Counted from the stretch's first letter, positions 28,127 to 38,019 are shown. The stretch: DNA of 64,000 bases from Arcanobacterium canis (GCF_029625435.1 NZ_CP121208.1:1426001-1490000); one strand, 5' to 3'. Program-made: numbers and translations. Notes: generated by a model not told the origin, from the letters alone.

Positions 28127-28968
28127 TTTTCCTTCTTTGTTGCGAATAGAAAACGATCCCGCCCGGTTAAATCTTGACCTGTGTGGGCGTGGAAACCCGC
28201 GTGCTCGGCTGCACTCACCAGCGCCAAAGACTGTTCCGAAGCATGTTCCATTACGAGGATACCGCCCTCGCCTAAGAGTTCGCTTGCTACACCAATGACG
28301 GCATATGGGAAATCAAGGCCCTCTTCTCCCCCACCCCAAAGTGCCATTGCCGGGTCGGCTTGTGCCTCAGCGTCTAATTGGTGTCCGAGCGGCACGTACG
28401 GTGGATTCGAGATCACCAGATCGAAAGGCCCCTCGTAAAGCACGTCCCCTAATAACGACGAGGCTTCAAGGGCATCGCCGTGAATCATCGTTACGCGATT
28501 GCCGTAAGCACTGTTGTTCTGCTGCGCGACGGCGAATGCGTCCTCGCTTTTTTCGATTGCCCACACTGCCGACGTCGGGCGTTCTGTTGCGATAGAAAGT
28601 GCAATAGCCCCCGAGCCGGTACACAGATCGACAACTCTGGGAGCTCGAAGATAAGCAATGGCGTCCAACCCCGCTTGAACCACCATCTCAGTCTCGGGCC
28701 GAACAATAAATGTACCAGGGCGAGAAACCAGTTCCAGGTAGCGAAACCACATCTTCCCCAGAACATGCTGGAGCGGCTCGCGTGTGGCACGCCTGAAAAT
28801 GAGGTCATCGTAGTGCTGATGCTCAGCACTAGTCGGTTCCTGGTCAGCGACGAGAGCCAACTTGCGTCCGCTCACTTCCTCAGCAATGAGCCGAGCATCA
28901 GGACCAGCCGGAACACCGGCGTCGGCAAGGATACCTTCGGCCTGACGAACAAGGTGTGCCCAGTTCAT
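28123..28968 (-). CDS. prmC: Peptide chain release factor N5-glutamine methyltransferase PrmC
   Basis: A 281-aa methyltransferase with an N-terminal helical release-factor-binding domain. The AdoMet-binding motif is [15 protein letters not shown] (about residues 113-127), and the catalytic NPPY motif lies at 178-181. It methylates the Gln of the GGQ loop in RF1 and RF2, and is adjacent to prfA. Its start overlaps the prfA stop by 4 nt, and its stop overlaps the tsaC start by 4 nt, giving a tightly coupled chain. Confidence 0.94.
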   Translation of the reverse strand: MNWAHLVRQAEGILADAGVPAGPDARLIAEEVSGRKLALVADQEPTSAEHQHYDDLIFRRATREPLQHVLGKMWFRYLELVSRPGTFIVRPETEMVVQAGLDAIAYLRAPRVVDLCTGSGAIALSIATERPTSAVWAIEKSEDAFAVAQQNNSAYGNRVTMIHGDALEASSLLGDVLYEGPFDLVISNPPYVPLGHQLDAEAQADPAMALWGGGEEGLDFPYAVIGVASELLGEGGILVMEHASEQSLALVSAAEHAGFHAHTGQDLTGRDRFLFATKKEK

Positions 28969-30071
28969 TCGCCGCCTTCTGCGGCGTTTTCCAGGCGCTC
29001 AATTTCGTCTGCTTCACGAAGCGATGTGATGACATCATCGAGGGCCCCGTTGAGAACTTGATCGAGGTTATACGCTTTGAACCCTGTGCGGTGGTCCGAA
29101 ATACGATTTTCCGGAAAGTTGTACGTGCGAATACGTTCTGAGCGGTCCACTGTGCGCACTTGGCTACGGCGCAAATCTGCTTCCTTCGCTGCTTGCTCTT
29201 CAAGCTGCATCTGACGCAACCGTGCCAAAAGGATACGCATCGCAGCTTCACGGTTCTTGATCTGCGATTTTTCATCCTGCATCGACACGGTGATTCCCGT
29301 GGGCAAATGGGTAATACGGACGGCTGAATCCGTGGTGTTCACGCTCTGTCCACCCGGGCCAGAAGAACGGTAGACGTCGATGCGCAATTCATTCGGATCG
29401 AGTTGGACCTCTTCAGGCTCGTCTACCTCAGCAAACACCAGGACACCCGCCGCGGAAGTGTGGATACGTCCCTGCGATTCGGTCACAGGAACACGCTGGA
29501 CACGGTGAACGCCAGCTTCAAACTTCAAATGTGCCCAGACGCCGTCTGCCGGATCTTCGGGAACGGACTTGGCTTTCACCGCCATCTGGACGTCCTTGTA
29601 GCCTCCCATATCCGTTGACGTTGCCGAAAGGATCTGGGTTGCCCAGCCCATATGCTCGGCGTAACGCTGATACATGCGCAAAAGATCTCCCGCGAATAGC
29701 GCAGATTCTTCGCCACCTTCGCCAGCTTTGACCTCAATGATGACATCCCGTGAATCGTCGGGATCACGTGGGATCAGGGCATCACGCAATGCCTCAGTAC
29801 TCTCGACCAGCTCAGCTTCGAGGCGCGGAAGTTCGTCAGCAAAGGTCTGCGCGTCTTCCCCACCAAGGTCAACGATTTCTTTCGTATCTGCAAGGTCAGC
29901 CTTGGCTGTTGACCAACGATTGAAGCGCTTGACGACGCGGCCAAGTTCGGAGTAGCGCCGAGAAAGTTTGCGTAGCTTATCCGGATTAGCCAACACCTCG
30001 GCCGAGGCCATTTGAGCCTCAATCTCTTTATATTCCGCAACCATCAGGTCTGCTGCCGGAAACTCGCTCAT
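28965..30071 (-). CDS. prfA: Peptide chain release factor 1
   Basis: A 368-aa release factor. The RF1 stop-codon recognition tripeptide is PVT at residues 195-197 ([16 protein letters not shown]), and the catalytic GGQ lies at 240-242 ([18 protein letters not shown]). RF1 reads UAA and UAG. The gene follows rpmE across a 158-bp gap with a terminator, and is the first of the prfA-prmC-tsaC-wecA run. Two CGACGTCG octamers lie in the upstream gap at 30109-30116 and 30131-30138. Confidence 0.96.
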   Translation of the reverse strand: MSEFPAADLMVAEYKEIEAQMASAEVLANPDKLRKLSRRYSELGRVVKRFNRWSTAKADLADTKEIVDLGGEDAQTFADELPRLEAELVESTEALRDALIPRDPDDSRDVIIEVKAGEGGEESALFAGDLLRMYQRYAEHMGWATQILSATSTDMGGYKDVQMAVKAKSVPEDPADGVWAHLKFEAGVHRVQRVPVTESQGRIHTSAAGVLVFAEVDEPEEVQLDPNELRIDVYRSSGPGGQSVNTTDSAVRITHLPTGITVSMQDEKSQIKNREAAMRILLARLRQMQLEEQAAKEADLRRSQVRTVDRSERIRTYNFPENRISDHRTGFKAYNLDQVLNGALDDVITSLREADEIERLENAAEGGE

Positions 30072-30191
30072 ATCTCCCTTTCGTCGCGCTTATCAGCGCT
30101 CAACTTCCCGACGTCGGCACGTCCACGTCACGACGTCGGTTGACTCACACAAGCCTACCGCGCTTTGGTCTACGTGAGGCAGGCATGAAAT

Positions 30192-30217
30192 CGAGGCGCC
30201 GGAAAACCGACGCCTCG
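30192..30217 (-). terminator. Terminator after rpmE
   Basis: An 11-bp stem with one G-T pair (CGAGGCGCCGG with CCGACGCCTCG on the plus strand) has an AAAA (TTTT on minus) loop and lies 13 nt after the rpmE stop. Confidence 0.7.
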
Positions 30218-30229
30218 ACGAAGAAAAAC

Positions 30230-30442
30230 TCACTTCTTGCGCTTGCCGTAGCGAGCCTCGAAGCGGGCCACACGACCACCAGTATCCAGAATCTTCTGCT
30301 TGCCTGTGTAGAACGGGTGGCAGGCTGAACACACATCGATGCGCAATTCATCGCGATCGAGAGTGGAACGGGTGCCAAAGGTAGCGCCGCAGGTGCAGCT
30401 CACCGTGATGTCATGATATTCGGGATGAATACCCTTCTTCAT
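30230..30442 (-). CDS. rpmE: 50S ribosomal protein bL31, zinc-binding type
   Basis: A 70-aa protein starting at ATG 30442 after AAGGAG; a longer in-frame upstream start lacks a ribosome site. Four Cys form a zinc ribbon: C16 and C18 in SCTCGATF, C38 and C41 in DVCSACHPF. This is the C+ form, used when zinc is sufficient. It fits the classical actinobacterial order rho-rpmE-prfA. Many actinobacteria also have a zinc-free paralogue elsewhere; none is in this window. Confidence 0.95.
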   Translation of the reverse strand: MKKGIHPEYHDITVSCTCGATFGTRSTLDRDELRIDVCSACHPFYTGKQKILDTGGRVARFEARYGKRKK

Positions 30443-30553
30443 GTTTTCTCCTTGGGGATCGTTCATGCCCTGGGTCCACACCGCCGTCCCGACATCTAAC
30501 CGGGGGTAGGCATCAAAATGGCATGGTGAACCAGAAGCCGATACCTCATTAAA

Positions 30554-30589
30554 ACATATGACCCCTGGAATAAACCAGGGGCCATATGT
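30554..30589 (-). terminator. Rho-independent terminator after rho
   Basis: A 15-bp stem with a single mismatch (ACATATG-CCCCTGG arms, 6-nt loop) is followed on the minus strand by TTTT. It lies about 90 nt downstream of the rho stop. Confidence 0.8.
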
Positions 30590-30675
30590 GGTATTGATCG
30601 CCAGAAAACCGCTAAATGATAAGGATTCCTGAGTGTGCTGTCTCGGTCAGTGACGACCGGCAGCAGTGATGGCCA

Positions 30676-32382
30676 TCAGCCTTGCTGCGAGAGCGAGCGC
30701 ATCACAGACATGAGGAACTCACCATTCGATTCACTGTTCTTCAATCGCTTCAGGAGGAAGTCAGATGCCTCCTGAACATCCAACGATCCCAGAGCGCGAC
30801 GCATCGTCCACATCGTCTTGAGTACTTCAGGGCTGTAGAGCATTTCCTCACGTCGGGTGCCCGACGCGTTGATATCAACAGCCGGGAAGATGCGACGGTC
30901 AGCCAGCTGGCGTGACAGGCGCAGCTCCATATTGCCCGTGCCCTTAAACTCTTCAAAGATCACTTCGTCCATCTTCGAACCAGTCTCCACGAGTGCCGAG
31001 GCGATGATGGTCAGCGAACCACCATTTTCAATGTTTCGTGCCGCACCAAAGAAACGCTTGGGCGGGTAGAGGGCAGCTGCATCAACACCACCGGAGAGAA
31101 TGCGCCCCGACGCCGGAGCAGCAAGATTGTAGGCGCGCGATAAACGCGTGAGCGAGTCGAGCAGGATGACAACATCTTGGCCGAGCTCGACAAGACGCTT
31201 CGCACGCTCAACAGCAAGTTCGGCAACGATCGTGTGATCCGATGCTGGCCGATCGAAGGTCGAAGCAATGACTTCGCCCTTGACCAGGCGTTGCATATCG
31301 GTCACTTCTTCTGGGCGCTCGTCCACGAGCACCATCATGATGTGAACCTTTGGCTCATTCTTCGCAATCGCCATGGCGATCTGCTGCATGACCACAGTTT
31401 TTCCAGCCTTTGGCGGAGAAACGATCAGACCACGCTGCCCCTTGCCGATCGGAGCAACCAGATCGATCATGCGAGTGGTGAACGCGTTCTGCGTAGTTTC
31501 CAGGCGAAGCATCTCGTTCGGGTAAAGCGGGGTGAGCTTGTTAAACTCGGGGCGCTGAGCCGATACTTCTGGCTCAAGCCCGTTAATCGCAGTGATCTCA
31601 ACCAGCGGGTTGTACTTGTGCTGACGGCGTCCTGCACGTGGGGAATCGGTGAGCGATCGAACATTGCCTTGAACAGCGTCACCACGACGAAGCCCATACT
31701 TTTTCACCATTTGCTGGGAGACGTAGGCATCGTTCTTACCGGGCAAGTATCCACCGGTACGCAGGTAAGCGTTGTTGTTGTCGATGTCGAAAATACCGGC
31801 AACGGGGATCAAGACCTCTTCGGCCTCATTGACGTTCTCGTTCACAGTGTTCTCGCGGCTATCGCGGTTCTCTCGTCCCTCACGATTATCGCGATTGCGG
31901 CCACGTCCGCGGCCACGAGTACGCTCGCGACGACCACGACCAGAATTTTCCTCGTCGTCACGGTTTGAGGCGCGACGTTCTGCAGCCTCACCAAGGGCAT
32001 CGAGAGCAGCCTTCTTCTCTTCATCGCTCATCGCAACTTTTTGAGCGTGATTACCCTTGGGCTCGGGCAACTCAACCTTAGCGCTTTGATCGCCCCGAGA
32101 GTTCTGACTACGTCCACGACCACGGTCACGACGACGTCGGCCCTCAGTTTGGTTTGCCGCACGATCCTCACCAGCTTCGTCAGCCTTCGGGGCGGCAGGT
32201 GCCTCTGCAGACATTTCTTCAACGTGAGCAGTGCGTTCCTGGCTCTTGCCAGAACGATGCTCAGCAATCGCAGCCTGATAATCAGCCTTCTTCGAACGAG
32301 CTGGCATTTTAATTCCGAGTTCAGAGGCAAGCGCCTTCAGCTCGGGAAGTTTCATGGTGGAGAGCTCAATATTTTCGCTCAC
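30676..32382 (-). CDS. rho: Transcription termination factor Rho
   Basis: A 568-aa Rho, longer than E. coli Rho (419 aa). The N-terminal Rho_N helices ([15 protein letters not shown]) are followed by an insertion of about 140 residues rich in Arg, Gly, Glu and Asn ([25 protein letters not shown]). This insertion is typical of actinobacterial Rho and adds RNA binding. The RNA-binding cold-shock-like domain follows, then the RecA-like motor with Walker A PPKAGKT near residue 328. GTG start at 32382 after GGAAGGA. Its transcript has its own promoter and a clear terminator. Rho terminates untranslated RNA and suppresses antisense transcription. Confidence 0.96.
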   Translation of the reverse strand: MSENIELSTMKLPELKALASELGIKMPARSKKADYQAAIAEHRSGKSQERTAHVEEMSAEAPAAPKADEAGEDRAANQTEGRRRRDRGRGRSQNSRGDQSAKVELPEPKGNHAQKVAMSDEEKKAALDALGEAAERRASNRDDEENSGRGRRERTRGRGRGRNRDNREGRENRDSRENTVNENVNEAEEVLIPVAGIFDIDNNNAYLRTGGYLPGKNDAYVSQQMVKKYGLRRGDAVQGNVRSLTDSPRAGRRQHKYNPLVEITAINGLEPEVSAQRPEFNKLTPLYPNEMLRLETTQNAFTTRMIDLVAPIGKGQRGLIVSPPKAGKTVVMQQIAMAIAKNEPKVHIMMVLVDERPEEVTDMQRLVKGEVIASTFDRPASDHTIVAELAVERAKRLVELGQDVVILLDSLTRLSRAYNLAAPASGRILSGGVDAAALYPPKRFFGAARNIENGGSLTIIASALVETGSKMDEVIFEEFKGTGNMELRLSRQLADRRIFPAVDINASGTRREEMLYSPEVLKTMWTMRRALGSLDVQEASDFLLKRLKNSESNGEFLMSVMRSLSQQG

Positions 32383-32499
32383 GAGGTTCCTTCCTCGGTC
32401 TAGGTTAGGGAAATTCCGCCTGAAAATAAGGGGAACGAAAAGCCCACTGGAAAAACATCAGCGGGATGTGAAATCAGCCAGCGGCCTACCACGCCGACA

Positions 32500-32505
32500 A
32501 GTATA
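32500..32505 (-). promoter_or_regulatory. -10 element upstream of rho
   Basis: On the minus strand TATACT, a near-consensus -10, lies about 118 nt upstream of the rho start; the -35 at 17-nt spacing (TGCGAC) is weak. The long leader would allow attenuation, as is known for Rho autoregulation. Confidence 0.4.
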
Positions 32506-32544
32506 CACACAAAATTGCTCCGGTCGCATGATTTTAGTCTCAGG

Positions 32545-33396
32545 TCACTTACCCGACACCGGGTGAACGCCAGGTGCAACCGACGTACGAATCAGTTTGA
32601 TCCCCGATTCAGCCAAGCTCATCCCCATGGCAGGGGCAACTTTGGCGAAAACCACCAGTGCTGGTCCACCCCCCGTGTACACAGCCGGCCAACCAGCGTT
32701 ACGCAAAGCTCGCAGCAGACTTTCTCCGGTCGTCACCCCCTTTGCATTGACACCACGCGTTGCTTCAGCGATCAGTGCCGGTTCATTTGCCAATGCGTAG
32801 ACGAACATCGCTGCACGGAGCGGAGAATCAACTCCACCAACGTCGGCACGCACTGGCCCCTCGGACGGAGGAACCATCAGCACAATGGGCAGTTGATCGA
32901 CAATCTGGAGGTCACGCAATTTGACTGCGGAGGACTCCACCCAGGCAAGAGTTGCTCCGCCACGAATCGCTGCCGCTACTGCCGACGGGGAGCCGACGAG
33001 GTCTGCTGCCAGGCGCAACATGATGTCGTCGGTGAGAGCGCTGGGATCTTCCAAGAGTTCACGCGCCAATGCAATTCCAGCAATGGCCTCAGCCGCTTCG
33101 TCCCCAAGCCCGACTCCACGCGGAATCGAATTGCGGCACACCAGATCAAACCCCGCAACCGGCGCTCCCGCACTCTCAAGAGCAAGCGAGAGAGCACGTG
33201 CCACCATATGAGAGTGATCACGCGGAAGAGTTCGATTGCCTTCACCCAAGATCGTGACCCGTGTCGCGCCGGTGGTCAAAGTCACCGACACTTCGTCCCA
33301 CACATCAACCGCGATTCCGATCGCGTCGAGGCCAGGGCCAAAACCGGTGATGACACCAGGCACGCGAACGCGCGCGTAATCGGAGGTGAGCCTCAT
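32545..33396 (-). CDS. thrB: Homoserine kinase-like GHMP protein (ThrB), altered active-site loop
   Basis: A 283-aa GHMP-family protein; the ATG at 33396 follows GGAGGT, and the longer frame upstream is not used. The position before rho and the overall length fit homoserine kinase. However, the GHMP phosphate-binding motif (usually P-x3-GLGSSAA) reads PRGVGLGDEAAEA at residues 92-104, so the two serines are Asp99 and Glu100. The substrate loop normally reading like SANLGPGFDALG is ITGFGPGLDAIG, and the third motif is YTGGGPALVV. ThrB phosphorylates homoserine in threonine synthesis. Here activity may be reduced, changed or lost. It follows argS by 34 nt and is probably co-transcribed with it. 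Confidence 0.72.
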   Translation of the reverse strand: MRLTSDYARVRVPGVITGFGPGLDAIGIAVDVWDEVSVTLTTGATRVTILGEGNRTLPRDHSHMVARALSLALESAGAPVAGFDLVCRNSIPRGVGLGDEAAEAIAGIALARELLEDPSALTDDIMLRLAADLVGSPSAVAAAIRGGATLAWVESSAVKLRDLQIVDQLPIVLMVPPSEGPVRADVGGVDSPLRAAMFVYALANEPALIAEATRGVNAKGVTTGESLLRALRNAGWPAVYTGGGPALVVFAKVAPAMGMSLAESGIKLIRTSVAPGVHPVSGK

Positions 33397-33430
33397 GCGA
33401 CCCACCTCCGATTCACGTAAAATTCTGCAC

Positions 33431-35110
33431 TCACATTTTCTCCGGCGCAGCCACGCCCAGCAAGTGCAGGCCGTTTCGCAACACCTGACCTGTAGCGTCA
33501 TTCAGGAAAAGACGTGCCCGATGCGTATCGGTCACCTCTTCGTCAGCACGCGGGGTGACACGGGAATTGCCATACCAACCGTGGTAAGCACCTGCAAGCT
33601 CTTCAAGATAACGCGCAACACGATGCGGTTCACGCAACTGAGCCGACTGAGCAATAACTTCCGGGTACTGAGCAAGCTTTGCCAACAGCTGTGAATCAGC
33701 AGGCGTATCAAGCAACTCAGGATGGAAGTCTGTGCGCTCAACCCCGTGTTCAGCAGCATTTTTGTCAACAGAGACAGTGCGTGCGTGCGCGTACTGAACG
33801 TAATAGACAGGGTTGTCGTTTGTCCGCGAAGCAATGAGCCCCAAGTCAATGACAAGAGCAGTGTCCATCGCTGAGCGCACAAGCGAATAACGAGCTGCAT
33901 CGACGCCAGCAGCCTCCACCAGATCATCGAGAACGACGACGGTGCCGGCACGCTTTGACATGCGCACTGGCTGACCGTCCTTAACCAGATTCACTAGCTG
34001 ACCAATCAGGATCTCAAGGTTCTCTCCCACACCTGCCGTATCACCGAAAGCGCGGGCCATTGCATACATACGACCGATGTAGCCGTGGTGATCTGCACCA
34101 AGCATGATGATCACCTTGTCAGCGCCGCGTTCACGTTTATCAAGGTAGTAGGCGACGTCACCTGCAAAGTAGGCAGCTTCACCGTCAGACTTGATGACAA
34201 CACGATCTTTGTCATCGCCAAAATCAGTGGTGCGAACCCAGGTGGCACCGTCCTCTTCGTAAATCTTGCCCTTTTGACGAAGGGTGTCGATTGCCTTTGA
34301 CACCGCACCAGACTTGTGGAGAGTGTCCTCGTGGAAGTAGACATCGAAATTCACACGGAAGGCTGCGAGTTCTTCCTTGATTGAATCGAACATCATGTTC
34401 ACACCATGCTCACGGAAAAACTCCTGAGCATTACCGTCTCCATCAGATAGAACTTGTGCTCCAGAGTCGTTTGTGAACTGGGAAAGCACAGCATTTGCGA
34501 TATCTGAAATGTACTGTCCGCCGTAGCCGTCTTCCGGTGCCTCCTGACCGCGAGCGCGCGCAAGGAGCGACTTCGAGAAACGATCAATCTGAGCTCCGTG
34601 ATCATTGAAGTAGTATTCACGAACCACGTTTGCACCGTTAGCCTGGAGAATGCGTGCGAGCGAATCGCCTACCGCAGCCCAACGAGCTCCACCAATGTGG
34701 ATTGGGCCAGTGGGGTTAGCTGAGACGAATTCGAGATTCACCGTCTGCCCAGCGAGCGCATCACTGCGTCCGTATTCCTTGCCCGCGTCCAGAATCGACA
34801 GAGCAAGGGAGCCAGCGGCAGCAGCGTTGAGCGTGATATTCAAAAAGCCTGGACCAGCGATCTCAACTTTCGCAATCGCCTCTGACTTCCCCAGACGCCC
34901 CACCAGAATTTCTGCAAATGCACGCGGGTTCATTCCCGCTTTCTTGGCCAGCTGAAGAGCAACATTCGTTGCCCAATCACCGTGCTCGCGCGAGCGCGGA
35001 CGCTCCACTTTAATATCAGGGAGCTGAGAGACTTCGAGATTGATCTCGCCATCAGCAATTGCGCCGGCGAGACACTCGCGGATAAATGCAGAGAGTTCTT
35101 CTGGGTTCAT
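33431..35110 (-). CDS. argS: Arginyl-tRNA synthetase
   Basis: A 559-aa class I synthetase with the HIGH-like motif [11 protein letters not shown] (residues 134-143) and the KMSKS-like motif [12 protein letters not shown]. The N-terminal additional domain (about residues 1-90) binds the tRNA elbow, and the C-terminal DALR-type anticodon-binding domain ends the protein ([14 protein letters not shown] region). It charges tRNA-Arg. A tRNA-Arg(CCG) gene lies about 110 bp upstream on the opposite strand. Gene order argS-thrB-rho is common in actinobacteria. Confidence 0.96.
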   Translation of the reverse strand: MNPEELSAFIRECLAGAIADGEINLEVSQLPDIKVERPRSREHGDWATNVALQLAKKAGMNPRAFAEILVGRLGKSEAIAKVEIAGPGFLNITLNAAAAGSLALSILDAGKEYGRSDALAGQTVNLEFVSANPTGPIHIGGARWAAVGDSLARILQANGANVVREYYFNDHGAQIDRFSKSLLARARGQEAPEDGYGGQYISDIANAVLSQFTNDSGAQVLSDGDGNAQEFFREHGVNMMFDSIKEELAAFRVNFDVYFHEDTLHKSGAVSKAIDTLRQKGKIYEEDGATWVRTTDFGDDKDRVVIKSDGEAAYFAGDVAYYLDKRERGADKVIIMLGADHHGYIGRMYAMARAFGDTAGVGENLEILIGQLVNLVKDGQPVRMSKRAGTVVVLDDLVEAAGVDAARYSLVRSAMDTALVIDLGLIASRTNDNPVYYVQYAHARTVSVDKNAAEHGVERTDFHPELLDTPADSQLLAKLAQYPEVIAQSAQLREPHRVARYLEELAGAYHGWYGNSRVTPRADEEVTDTHRARLFLNDATGQVLRNGLHLLGVAAPEKM

Positions 35111-35199
35111 GGCATGTATTCTACCGGCGCATGAGGCCGTGTTTCCACGCGCACACGGGTCAATTCCTCACTGCCGACGACGACCAGCTACAAATAAGG

Positions 35200-35205
35200 T
35201 ACACT
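35200..35205 (+). promoter_or_regulatory. -10 element for tRNA-Arg
   Basis: TACACT lies 13 nt before the mature tRNA end; the -35 is weak (GACGAC-like). A start near 35212 would leave a short leader. Confidence 0.4.
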
Positions 35206-35217
35206 TTTGCTGTCCCC

Positions 35218-35290
35218 GCCCCGATAGCTCAGGGGATAGAGCGTTCGCCTCCGGAGCGAAAGGCCGCAGGTTCGAATCCTGTTCGGGGCA
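35218..35290 (+). tRNA. tRNA-Arg (anticodon CCG)
   Basis: A 73-nt tRNA with a 7-bp acceptor stem (GCCCCGA with TCGGGGC), a D-loop with GGGGAT, an anticodon stem TTCGC/GCGAA and loop CTCCGGA (anticodon CCG). The T-loop is TTCGAAT. The discriminator base is A; CCA is not encoded. It reads CGG codons for Arg. Confidence 0.95.
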
Positions 35291-35291
35291 C

Positions 35292-35317
35292 AAAACCCGC
35301 GCTATTGTGCGGGTTTT
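35292..35317 (+). terminator. Terminator after tRNA-Arg
   Basis: A 9-bp stem (AAAACCCGC with GCGGGTTTT) has an 8-nt loop and directly follows the tRNA. Confidence 0.75.
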
Positions 35318-35383
35318 CGTTTCCGTGGGTCTTTTCGATACGACGGCGACACTCAGTATGCAGATCGCCGACGTCGGGAGAGA

Positions 35384-36184
35384 TTATTCGTCAGCCACCA
35401 GTTGCGCCGCAGCCTGAGGATCGTGTGGGTAGAGGTCAATCACTCGCTTAGCCAAGCTCGGCACGTCGGTAATGATCCCTTCGACGCCAAGATCCAGAAG
35501 CGACACCATATCGGCAGCAGAGTTGACAGTCCACACATGGACGGCAAAGCCACGCCGATGCGCCTCGTCAACAAAACGTTGATCCACCACAACGATCCCA
35601 TGCATGAGCGCCGGAACCTGAACAGCCTCAACCCCTTTACCCGGGCCGGGAACATACATTGAACGTCGCCATGGCCACCATGCGCGTGACGCAAGCCAGA
35701 GACTCACAATTGCAGCGATGCCGAGCGACGACGTCGCGCCCTTGAGACGCCGACGAAGAAACGCAAGCCGCGATTCAGAAAACGACGCCAGGCTCACGCG
35801 CGACAAAGCATCGTGATCTTTGATTGTTCGAATGAGAGGTTTGACCGCATGGTTATTCTTTGCGTCAATGTTGAACACAAAATCTGGATATGACGACAGT
35901 GCCTCGTGCAAACGCATGAGGGGGTTACCTCCATGGTCGCGCACACCTTTGAGTTCTTCCCAGGTCTTGTTTTCGATTCGGCCATGTCCATCAGTTGTGC
36001 GGTCAAGAACAGGATCGTGGAAAAGCACCACCACGCCGTCCTTCGTCGCGTGGGCATCGGTTTCCATATAACGAAAACCAAGCTCGTGCATCCGGGCAAA
36101 AGCCTCAGGAGAGTTTTCAGGAGCCTCAGCACCACCAGCTCGATGCGCAATAACGACGCGCTCTGCGATATTCCACAAGCGCAT
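35384..36184 (-). CDS. Glycerophosphodiester phosphodiesterase family protein
   Basis: A 266-aa TIM-barrel protein of the GDPD/PI-PLC-like family. Metal and catalytic residues are visible: H14 and R15 (AHRAGG), E23 and N24 (PENS), E41 and D43 (METDAHATKDG), H56 and D57 (LFHDP). The C-terminal strand motifs VHVWTVNS and GIITDVP follow. A hydrophobic insert near the middle (LGIAAIVSLWLASRAWW) may tether it to the membrane. It would release glycerol 3-phosphate from glycerophosphodiesters. Its ATG shares one base with the TAA of the M23 peptidase gene, so the two are co-translated. Substrate is not fixed by the sequence. Confidence 0.85.
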   Translation of the reverse strand: MRLWNIAERVVIAHRAGGAEAPENSPEAFARMHELGFRYMETDAHATKDGVVVLFHDPVLDRTTDGHGRIENKTWEELKGVRDHGGNPLMRLHEALSSYPDFVFNIDAKNNHAVKPLIRTIKDHDALSRVSLASFSESRLAFLRRRLKGATSSLGIAAIVSLWLASRAWWPWRRSMYVPGPGKGVEAVQVPALMHGIVVVDQRFVDEAHRRGFAVHVWTVNSAADMVSLLDLGVEGIITDVPSLAKRVIDLYPHDPQAAAQLVADE

Positions 36185-37149
36185 TAAAAACACAAACTCG
36201 CTATATCTCGGGCCTGATGTTCCTTAAGGAACGTCAAGGGATTCGTAGTTTCGGTTTCAACACCTTCACCCGGATGGATCTCCAGATGCAAATGGGGGCC
36301 AGTGGAGTACCCATTTGAGCCAACTTTGGCAATTTGCTGACCGATCTTCACTTTGTCGCCAACCTTGACCAGCACGCCGTCATCCCACATGTGTACGTAC
36401 CAGGAGGTGAATTTTTTGCCACCAATCTCATGTTGCACAATGATCAAATTCGATGAACGTCCCTGGATACCAGCGCCAGCGTGAATGACCACGCCGTCAG
36501 CGATGGCATAGACAGGAGTACCCGTCGGAGCGCCGAAATCTTGCCCGAGGTGGAATGAGCTTTCACCAGTGAATGGGTCAAAACGGCCACCGTAGTTGGA
36601 AGTTAAACGGTACTGCCCCACTGCGAGCGGGTAGATAACTGCATCGTTCGACTTAAAGAAGGCCGATGCCAAAGAATTGGCACCACTGCCAATTTTGCAC
36701 ATCTCTCCCGGTGCAACAGCAAGCATTTGCTCAGTTGCGTGGAAACGGGACTCTTCTTCAGCCCCAGCGCGAGCTTGAAGTTCTTTGGGAGTGTCGGCCA
36801 CCGGGTGGGTCGCAACTGTATTGAGAACTGACTGGGCTCCTGCGCTCGCTTCGGCCACGGTGTTGACGCGTGAGACAAGTACTCCCCCCATAACAGAGAT
36901 TGCGAACACCGCAGAGGTGGTCAGTGCTGCCCCTTTGAGGGAACGACGCAATGGCGAAAAAATTGCCAGGCCCGGAAAAAGATCATGGACAAAAGAACGG
37001 CGATGTGATTGAGACTGCACGTGCGACTGCTGATCAGTATCAATCACATCAGTGGCGTGTGTGTGTTTGGTCAGTTGCACATTGCGATCGGCGGCAAGAC
37101 GAGCTAAACGCAGCTCTTTGCGCGATGGTAGCGCAGGGCGTTCTTCCAC
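36184..37149 (-). CDS. Membrane-anchored M23 (LytM) peptidase
   Basis: About 321 aa. The GTG start at 37149 is set by GGGAGGA upstream; the frame continues upstream without support. A basic cytoplasmic leader (about residues 1-70) precedes one membrane segment (residues about 72-95, LTTSAVFAISVMGGVLV). A linker and the LytM domain follow: zinc ligands H200 and D204 (HLGQDFGAP) and the HLHLEIH motif near the end. All M23 zinc and catalytic histidines are present, so it should be an active cell-wall endopeptidase or an activator of one. It is translationally coupled to the GDPD gene. A tandem OmpR-type repeat lies about 40 bp upstream. Confidence 0.88.
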   Translation of the reverse strand: MEERPALPSRKELRLARLAADRNVQLTKHTHATDVIDTDQQSHVQSQSHRRSFVHDLFPGLAIFSPLRRSLKGAALTTSAVFAISVMGGVLVSRVNTVAEASAGAQSVLNTVATHPVADTPKELQARAGAEEESRFHATEQMLAVAPGEMCKIGSGANSLASAFFKSNDAVIYPLAVGQYRLTSNYGGRFDPFTGESSFHLGQDFGAPTGTPVYAIADGVVIHAGAGIQGRSSNLIIVQHEIGGKKFTSWYVHMWDDGVLVKVGDKVKIGQQIAKVGSNGYSTGPHLHLEIHPGEGVETETTNPLTFLKEHQARDIASLCF

Positions 37150-37185
37150 TTGATTCCTCCCACAGCCTATGATTATCCCACACAA

Positions 37186-37205
37186 TGATAACGGTTTGAT
37201 AACGG
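37186..37205. promoter_or_regulatory. Tandem 9-mer repeat upstream of the M23 peptidase
   Basis: TGATAACGG occurs twice with an 11-bp period (37186-37194 and 37197-37205), on the minus strand CCGTTATCA-AA-CCGTTATCA. Head-to-tail repeats with an 11-bp period are typical of OmpR/PhoB-family response regulators, which bind as tandem dimers. A -10-like GATAAT (37179-37174) lies just downstream on the minus strand. Confidence 0.5.
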
Positions 37206-37346
37206 CCGCTCTACCAAAAGTGACAAGATCTCTATGAAGAACCTTACACCGCTCGGTCGGCACTCCTGACCCGCGGAGAATACACCCCGGCAGTGAGCCG
37301 ACGAGATAGGTATAGTTACGGAAGAAAGCAGGCGAAAGGTCACAAC

Positions 37347-37931
37347 ATGGCGAAAAGGGTATTCTTCATCGGCGACGAGCTGGTCACCGGCCAGGGAGAC
37401 GCCCGCGCGTTGGGCTGGATCGGGCGCGTCCTGGCACGCACAGAAGCCGAGCCACCCATACTGCCTATCACACTCGCCTTCCCGTCAGACACCACCGCAT
37501 CACTCTCAGAACGATGGACTGGAGAAGTTCTTCCACGAATGGGACGCGACGACGAGCACTATATGGTGATCGCGTTAGGCTCACACGATATCGACGCCGG
37601 AGTGACCACGGCACGCTCTCGACTTCATCTTGCTAATATCCTGGACGCAACGAGCCGATATTCGCTGACACCTCTCGTCGTCGGCCCACCTCCGCGTCTA
37701 GATCTTCCCGAACGTGTCCAAGTGGAGCTCACCAGAGCTTTTCGGGAAGTGTGCGAGCGGCGCAATGTCCCGTTTGTTGACTGCTACACCCCGTTGAAAG
37801 CCCATGAACAGTGGCTCACGGATATGTCAACCTCCCATATGTACACTCCACACCAGGCTGGATACGCGCTGATTGCATGGCTCGTCACGCACCGAGGCTG
37901 GCACCGTTGGCTCGGCGTCAAAGAAGCCTGA
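37347..37931 (+). CDS. SGNH/GDSL-like protein with GDEL in place of GDSL
   Basis: A 194-aa protein; the ATG at 37347 follows GAAAGG. The fold is that of SGNH hydrolases: block I VFFIGDELVTGQGDARALGW, block III-like ALGSHDID (residues 76-82) and a C-terminal block with D159 and H164/H169 (DMSTSHMYTPHQAGYALIAW). The nucleophile Ser of GDSL is Glu11. The same GDEL variant is found in annotated actinobacterial members of this family. It may be a non-hydrolytic binding protein or use another residue. It has no signal peptide, so it should act in the cytoplasm. It is single-gene, with a shared terminator downstream. Function is unknown. Confidence 0.7.
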   Translation: MAKRVFFIGDELVTGQGDARALGWIGRVLARTEAEPPILPITLAFPSDTTASLSERWTGEVLPRMGRDDEHYMVIALGSHDIDAGVTTARSRLHLANILDATSRYSLTPLVVGPPPRLDLPERVQVELTRAFREVCERRNVPFVDCYTPLKAHEQWLTDMSTSHMYTPHQAGYALIAWLVTHRGWHRWLGVKEA

Positions 37932-37982
37932 GGCAACGGCACTGGACGCACTTCGAAGTAGCTCAGCACCAAAAAGTGAATA

Positions 37983-38013
37983 AAAATGGCCGAGCTTGAT
38001 GCTCGGCCATTTT
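37983..38013. terminator. Bidirectional terminator
   Basis: A perfect 13-bp stem (AAAATGGCCGAGC with GCTCGGCCATTTT) has a 5-nt loop and A/T tracts on both sides. It serves the SGNH-like gene and the bL37 gene. Confidence 0.85.
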
Positions 38014-38019
38014 GAAAAC

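Noticed and set aside
33397-33501. Longer N-terminus of the ThrB-like protein
   Set aside because: It has no family match, and GGAGGT precedes ATG 33396.
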